Below are positions 60,015-64,000 of a stretch of DNA of 64,000 bases, piece after piece. Every line of letters starts with the position of its first letter. Position 1 is the stretch's first letter. The notes under the pieces are model-generated. The model was not told the origin of the DNA. It did no database searches and was given only the letters and a program-made list of their open reading frames with translations. The translations under genes and the position numbers were made by a program. Source of the DNA: Gammaproteobacteria bacterium (GTDB lineage: Bacteria; Pseudomonadota; Gammaproteobacteria; Pseudomonadales; Azotimanducaceae); contig VXLJ01000009.1 in the NCBI GenBank assembly GCA_009841635.1, positions 18,812 through 82,811 on the forward strand, written 5' to 3'.

Positions 60015-61443
60015 TATATGACGCTACGCTGTCAATCAAGTGTGCTTTTTCGGCATTCGCATTCGCTTCGTCTTCACGAAGGGTCTTGATTTCCTCACGT
60101 TTTGCATCAACGCCAACGTCTTTGCGTTTTAGTGCTTGCCGGACAAAATCAACATGCCATTGTTCGCCAATATCTAGCTCCTCCGGTCGAAGCTCGTAGT
60201 GTAGACGTGTCGCGAGGTGCTTAATGCGGGCATCACTGGCTTGCGTTTTTGGCCAACTGCTGTTGGTGCTTATGGCTTCGTGAATTGCTTCGCACAAGCG
60301 TTCATCAGACTTACCGGGAAAGCCTTCGTAGAGTCTTTCGGACGCGTCGCGCTCATCAATTTGGTCACTTGAGTATGCGTTTGCGAGGTTACACACTTCC
60401 CGCAATCGTTGATCGAACTCGGGTCCAGCGAGACGCGTGAGCAGCTCAATATTGCGGTTAACGACGTCTAAGTCAGAGGCAGTCGCTTCGGCCACCGCTG
60501 CTGGTAGGTTATTGACAGGAACCAGCACGGTGAATCGATTGGTTGCGATAGAGTGAATGGCAAGACGTTCGCGATTTTGTTTTTCTGCTTCTTCGGTTGA
60601 AAGAAAACGCGCGTCGTGCAATTCAGCTGGCGTTGCAGTTTCCAGCATGTCTAAATTTGCGGTTAGGTCCGCCACCCATATCTTGGTGTTAGATTTAGGA
60701 TCTCTCGCGATCATGCGAACTGGGGCGGCGAAAGCCCGTTTAGCGCCGTAATGGGCATCTACATGCATGTACATGCGATGCTTCTTTCGGAGGAGCGCTT
60801 CAGTACTTTTTTTATTGCAGTGCGTCAGCAGGTAGTCCCACATCTTTGGGTGATTTTGCTTGATGATGCGCGCGAGTGCAATGCTCATTTGAACATCTGC
60901 ATGGGCGTCATGAGCGCCGACAGGATCTATGCCGTTTGCGTTAGCCATTGCCGTTAGCGAAGTTGTGATGCGACCTTCTTCATTTCTCGGCCATACGAGG
61001 CACTCAGGAGCCATGGCTGCGCTCGCGCGCACGATGGTGAGGAGGTCAGCTCGACTGTTGCCGTTACGAAATTCACGCGCATACGGCGGCAACAAATTTC
61101 GAAATAACGCAAAACGAATGAATTCGTCGTCAAAACTGATGTTGTTGTAGCCAATGGTGCAGGTGCCTGGTTGACATAGCTCGGCGTGAATGGCATTGAT
61201 TGCGTCCCATTCGCTCATCCCTTCAGCTTGAATTTTTTGTGGGGTTAGGCCGGTTACCAACGTGGCAACTGCACTTGGTAGGACTTGATGCGGCAGGGCC
61301 ACGTAAAAAACCAAGGGATCGCCGACGGGATTGAGGTCGAGATCGGTGCGTTGGCCAGCAAATTGCGTGAACCGATCCCAACGTGTATTCAAGCCGGATG
61401 TTTCGAGATCGTACCAATAAAATGAATTTGCGAATGGAGTCAT
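59983..61443 (-). CDS. sbcB: Exonuclease I (3'-5' single-strand DNA exonuclease)
   Basis: 486 residues. The DEDDh active-site residues are in YWYDLETSGL near the N-terminus (Asp and Glu), NNISFDDEFIRFALFRN, and a His-x4-Asp in GAHDAHADV. The SH3-like and C-terminal helical regions follow the family layout. Exonuclease I degrades ssDNA in mismatch repair and recombination. Its start codon is 14 bases from the divergent SLC13 start. Confidence 0.95.
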   Translation of the reverse strand: MTPFANSFYWYDLETSGLNTRWDRFTQFAGQRTDLDLNPVGDPLVFYVALPHQVLPSAVATLVTGLTPQKIQAEGMSEWDAINAIHAELCQPGTCTIGYNNISFDDEFIRFALFRNLLPPYAREFRNGNSRADLLTIVRASAAMAPECLVWPRNEEGRITTSLTAMANANGIDPVGAHDAHADVQMSIALARIIKQNHPKMWDYLLTHCNKKSTEALLRKKHRMYMHVDAHYGAKRAFAAPVRMIARDPKSNTKIWVADLTANLDMLETATPAELHDARFLSTEEAEKQNRERLAIHSIATNRFTVLVPVNNLPAAVAEATASDLDVVNRNIELLTRLAGPEFDQRLREVCNLANAYSSDQIDERDASERLYEGFPGKSDERLCEAIHEAISTNSSWPKTQASDARIKHLATRLHYELRPEELDIGEQWHVDFVRQALKRKDVGVDAKREEIKTLREDEANANAEKAHLIDSVASYIDEIAQSYEV

Positions 61444-61457
61444 AGGTAATAAGGGCT

Positions 61458-62837
61458 ATGAGCGAGCGCAGCCGCTCAATTCTGATGGTCCTGGGACCTG
61501 TGATTGCGTTAATTGTCGCATTCATGTCCTATCAACTTGGGCTTGAACGCGACGCGGCACTCACCGCTGGTGTAACGACGCTATGTTTGGTGTGGTGGAT
61601 TAGCGAAACCATACCAATTCCTGTCACTTCGCTCGCCCCGCTCGCACTCTTCCCGATGTTAGGCGTGCTGCCGATGTCGGAAGTATCGACCGCTTACGGC
61701 AGTCCACTCGTGCTGTTGTTACTTGGCGGTTTCATCCTTTCGACCGCCGTGGAAAAGAGCGGCGCGCACCTACGCTTGGCGATGAACATGGTCAAGCTCT
61801 TTGGTGGCGGCAGTAGCCGTAGTTTGGTGTTCGGGTTCATGGTCGCCACCGCGGTTTTGTCGATGTGGATATCCAACACCGCAACCGCATTGATGATGCT
61901 GCCAGTCGCCATCGCAGTCATTCAGAAATCGCCGGATCCAGACTTGCCGCTGCCGTTGTTGCTCGCAATTGCCTATGGGGCGAGCATTGGTGGCATCGGC
62001 ACCCCGATCGGTACGCCGCCAAATCTGGAATTTATTGCGGTCTATGAGATTACGTTTGGCGAAACCATCTCATTTGGCGAATGGATGGCTTGGGGCTTGC
62101 CGGTCGTCATCGTGTTCTTGCCAATCGCCGGTTTGTGGCTAACACGCAACTTGAAATACAGCGGTAAGGTCGAAATTCCAGATCCCGGCGTTTGGACCAC
62201 ACACGAACGCCGCGTCATGATCGTCTTTATCTGCACCGCCATTGCGTGGGTGACTCGCACCGGACCGTTTGGTGGCTGGTCCGGTTTATTTGATCTACCG
62301 TACACCAATGACGCAATGGTCGCTTTCATTGCGGTCATCATGATGTTTCTTATTCCAAATGGAGATAAAGGTCGGTTGCTGACCTGGGATACCGCCATCA
62401 AAATTCCATGGGGCATGTTGTTGTTGTTCGGTGCTGGCATTAGCATCGCAAAAGCTTTTACGGCTTCTGGTCTGAGCGAAGTGTTGGGCGATAGTCTGAC
62501 CCAAGTTGCGGCCTGGCCAGTGTTATTGATGATGGCGATGATTTGCTTAGGCGTTACGTTTTTGACTGAAGCGACGAGCAATACGGCAACGACCACGCTG
62601 CTTATGCCGATCCTCGCGGCAGCTGCGGTCGGCGCGGCGATTGATCCGTTGTTATTAATGGTGCCAGCCGCAATGAGCGCAAGTTGCGCGTTTATGTTGC
62701 CGGTTGCAACCCCGCCCAATGTAATTGTTTTTTCGACCAATCAAGTCCCATTGACGCGGATGATTCGAGAAGGCTTCTTTTTGAATTTGATGGGCGTCGC
62801 TTTGATTTCTACGATCTGCTTCTTCGCCGTTAACTGA
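61458..62837 (+). CDS. SLC13/DASS-family Na+-coupled anion symporter
   Basis: 459 residues with about 11-12 TM helices. Both Na+/substrate signature repeats are present: SNTATALMMLP (first hairpin) and EATSNTATTTLLMP (second). The GTPIGTPPNLEF segment is typical of the DASS group that carries dicarboxylates or sulfate. An alternative start at a Met 9 codons in would leave more room for a promoter. The ribosome binding site is weak (AAGGG). The following acyltransferase starts 5 bases after its stop. Confidence 0.9.
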   Translation: MSERSRSILMVLGPVIALIVAFMSYQLGLERDAALTAGVTTLCLVWWISETIPIPVTSLAPLALFPMLGVLPMSEVSTAYGSPLVLLLLGGFILSTAVEKSGAHLRLAMNMVKLFGGGSSRSLVFGFMVATAVLSMWISNTATALMMLPVAIAVIQKSPDPDLPLPLLLAIAYGASIGGIGTPIGTPPNLEFIAVYEITFGETISFGEWMAWGLPVVIVFLPIAGLWLTRNLKYSGKVEIPDPGVWTTHERRVMIVFICTAIAWVTRTGPFGGWSGLFDLPYTNDAMVAFIAVIMMFLIPNGDKGRLLTWDTAIKIPWGMLLLFGAGISIAKAFTASGLSEVLGDSLTQVAAWPVLLMMAMICLGVTFLTEATSNTATTTLLMPILAAAAVGAAIDPLLLMVPAAMSASCAFMLPVATPPNVIVFSTNQVPLTRMIREGFFLNLMGVALISTICFFAVN

Positions 62838-62842
62838 ATACC

Positions 62843-63721
62843 GTGCAATTGATTGTTGGGTCGCTCGTTGCGCTAAGCGTTGCCATCAATACGGTGCTTG
62901 TATGTATACCGTTGTACGTGCTCGGCTTGGTTCGTCTATTGGTACCTATTCCTTGGTTGCGAAGAAAACTAGCGTATCCGATGGACACGGTGATCGATGT
63001 TTGGGTAAGCGGTTTTCATTTGCTCATCCGATGCTTCAGGCTGGTGGAAATCAACGTCGACTTCCCTCCGGGATTCGGCGATCGCAAGGTCTGGCAGGTC
63101 ATCATGTGCAACCATCAAAGTTGGGTGGACATCGTAATCTTGCAGGCGAGTTTTCGCCACGTCGCACCAGTACTGAAGTTCTTCACCAAGAAGGAGCTGA
63201 TCTGGGTTCCTTTCGTCGGCGTTGCGATGTGGTTTCTAGGGTTTCCTTACGTGTATCGACCCAAATCATCGGATCAGCACATGAGTGAATCACGGCGTGT
63301 GGTAAATGAAGCGGTTTTGCGACGTGAAAGCGCCCGTTTCCTCGACAAGCCTGTCGCCGTCATCAACTTTGTCGAAGGCACCAGGTTTACGCCAGCAAAA
63401 CGCGATGCGCGAGGCTCAAATTTCAAGCATCTTCTCAATCCACGCCGTGGTGGTTTGCATCAGACCTTGGTCGCATTGGATGAAAAGGTGGACACGGTTC
63501 TAAATGCAACGATTCGGTACGATGGTGTGGTCCCAGATTTTTGGGACTTGCTCTGCGGTCGAACCAACTCTGTTCATCTCACGGTTGAAGAAATTCCCAA
63601 ACCCTCGAATGACCACGATACGATGACGCTGTGGTTAAATGATTGCTGGCGAGCCAAGGACGCATTTCTATCGCACCAGAGCTCGCCTACTGCAAGTGCA
63701 AAAAGTCACAAGCCAGCATGA
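62843..63721 (+). CDS. YihG-like 1-acyl-glycerol-phosphate acyltransferase (PlsC family)
   Basis: 292 residues starting with GTG. An N-terminal hydrophobic segment is followed by the catalytic NHQSWVDI (NHx4D) and the FVEGTRFTP block, with PVVY-like and RRGG segments between and after. The overall pattern resembles E. coli YihG, an inner-membrane lysophosphatidic acid acyltransferase that adds unsaturated fatty acids. It starts 5 bases after the symporter stop, so it is in the same transcription unit. Confidence 0.88.
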   Translation: MQLIVGSLVALSVAINTVLVCIPLYVLGLVRLLVPIPWLRRKLAYPMDTVIDVWVSGFHLLIRCFRLVEINVDFPPGFGDRKVWQVIMCNHQSWVDIVILQASFRHVAPVLKFFTKKELIWVPFVGVAMWFLGFPYVYRPKSSDQHMSESRRVVNEAVLRRESARFLDKPVAVINFVEGTRFTPAKRDARGSNFKHLLNPRRGGLHQTLVALDEKVDTVLNATIRYDGVVPDFWDLLCGRTNSVHLTVEEIPKPSNDHDTMTLWLNDCWRAKDAFLSHQSSPTASAKSHKPA

Positions 63722-63740
63722 CCCCAAGGAACTTACTGCC

Positions 63741-64000
63741 GTGAAGATTGGAATTTCCCTCCCGGTTCGTGAAATGCGGAATGACATGACCGCAATTCGC
63801 GATTTCGCTCAAGCCGCTGAAGAGCTTGGCTTAACGCATTTGCGTGTGCCCGATCAAGTTTTTCGTAGAAACAGTGGTGAGTTGCATGAACCGATGATGC
63901 TGTTGAGCTACATCGCTGCGGTCACTTCAAACATTGAGTTAGTACCTTCGGTCATCATTCTGCCTTCGCGTCAAACGGTTCTATTTGCCAAACAAGCTGC
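63741..64000 (+). CDS. Luciferase-like (LLM class) oxidoreductase, 3' truncated
   Basis: A GTG at 63741, with AAGGA 10 bases upstream, opens a frame that runs off the window: VKIGISLPVREMRNDM, then AQAAEELGLTHLRVPDQVF and SNIELVPSVIILPSRQT. This is the N-terminal third of an LLM TIM barrel with the usual SVIILPSRQ strand. It follows the acyltransferase by 19 bases. Confidence 0.82.
   Translation, partial: MKIGISLPVREMRNDMTAIRDFAQAAEELGLTHLRVPDQVFRRNSGELHEPMMLLSYIAAVTSNIELVPSVIILPSRQTVLFAKQA

Noticed and set aside
62042-62740. A 232-residue open frame antisense to the SLC13 symporter gene
   Set aside because: It is the complement of a strongly conserved multi-helix transporter, has no domain pattern, and arises from the codon bias of the hydrophobic gene.

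Overview
The window looks like part of the chromosome of a free-living, probably marine, heterotrophic gammaproteobacterium. The support is indirect: a MetR-type LysR regulator, exonuclease I (SbcB), a SixA-like gene, a YihG-like acyltransferase, an AttEFGH-like ABC operon, two large TonB-dependent receptors and many acyl-CoA enzymes. There is no rRNA or tRNA gene to settle the taxonomy. Genes are very densely packed: stop codons of convergent genes overlap or lie a few bases apart, and many same-strand neighbours overlap by 4 bases.

Layout. 1-7 kb: the end of a HisC-like aminotransferase, a luciferase-like oxidoreductase, a thiolase-like/DUF35 pair, an ankyrin protein, a phytanoyl-CoA-dioxygenase-like (PhyH) protein, a SixA gene broken by an in-frame stop, and an FMN-binding PNPOx-like protein. 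7-17 kb: a minus-strand series of six genes (TonB receptor, PhyH-HEAT fusion, AhpD/CMD protein, 2-keto-4-pentenoate-hydratase-like protein, ABC exporter halves B1 and A1). 17-21 kb: an AT-richer patch with a DnaQ exonuclease-BRCT protein, then a PYROXD2-like oxidoreductase and a small DUF4258-like gene. 21-28.5 kb: exporter halves A2 and B2 with two dioxygenase genes (PhyH and CmcJ/NvfI type) between them on the other strand, then metR. 28.7-37 kb: an M16 protease, two tiny PQQ-blade proteins, a phosphoesterase, a methyltransferase and a PEP-synthase/rifampin-phosphotransferase-like enzyme. 37-45 kb: exporter halves A3 and B3, an unrecognised gene and a second TonB receptor. 45-48.5 kb: a biotin-carrier/carboxyltransferase/crotonase cluster. 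48.7-57.5 kb: purC, SDR, PLP enzyme, two Nudix hydrolases and an AttEFGH-like FtsX-type ABC operon. 57.7-64 kb: a fused substrate-binding/permease ABC importer of the glycine-betaine type, sbcB, an SLC13 symporter, an acyltransferase and the start of another luciferase-like oxidoreductase.

The most striking feature is three paralogous heterodimeric ABC exporters within 34 kb. Each consists of one A-type half (signature LSVGQ, H-loop AHR, a conserved GxDxATQ-like segment before GGIWG) and one B-type half (signature LS[TA]GQ, H-loop THR, a GD-x-I-[YF]-R-[IV]-YQDSA segment). Each pair sits beside Fe(II)/2-oxoglutarate dioxygenase genes and/or a TonB receptor. My inference is a repeated module that takes up, oxidatively tailors and exports (or moves between membranes) related hydrophobic or metabolite-like compounds. 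The substrate cannot be read from the sequence. The surrounding catabolic enzymes (thiolase-like aldolase pair, hydratase, crotonases, carboxylase) would fit terpenoid, steroid-like or lipid metabolism.
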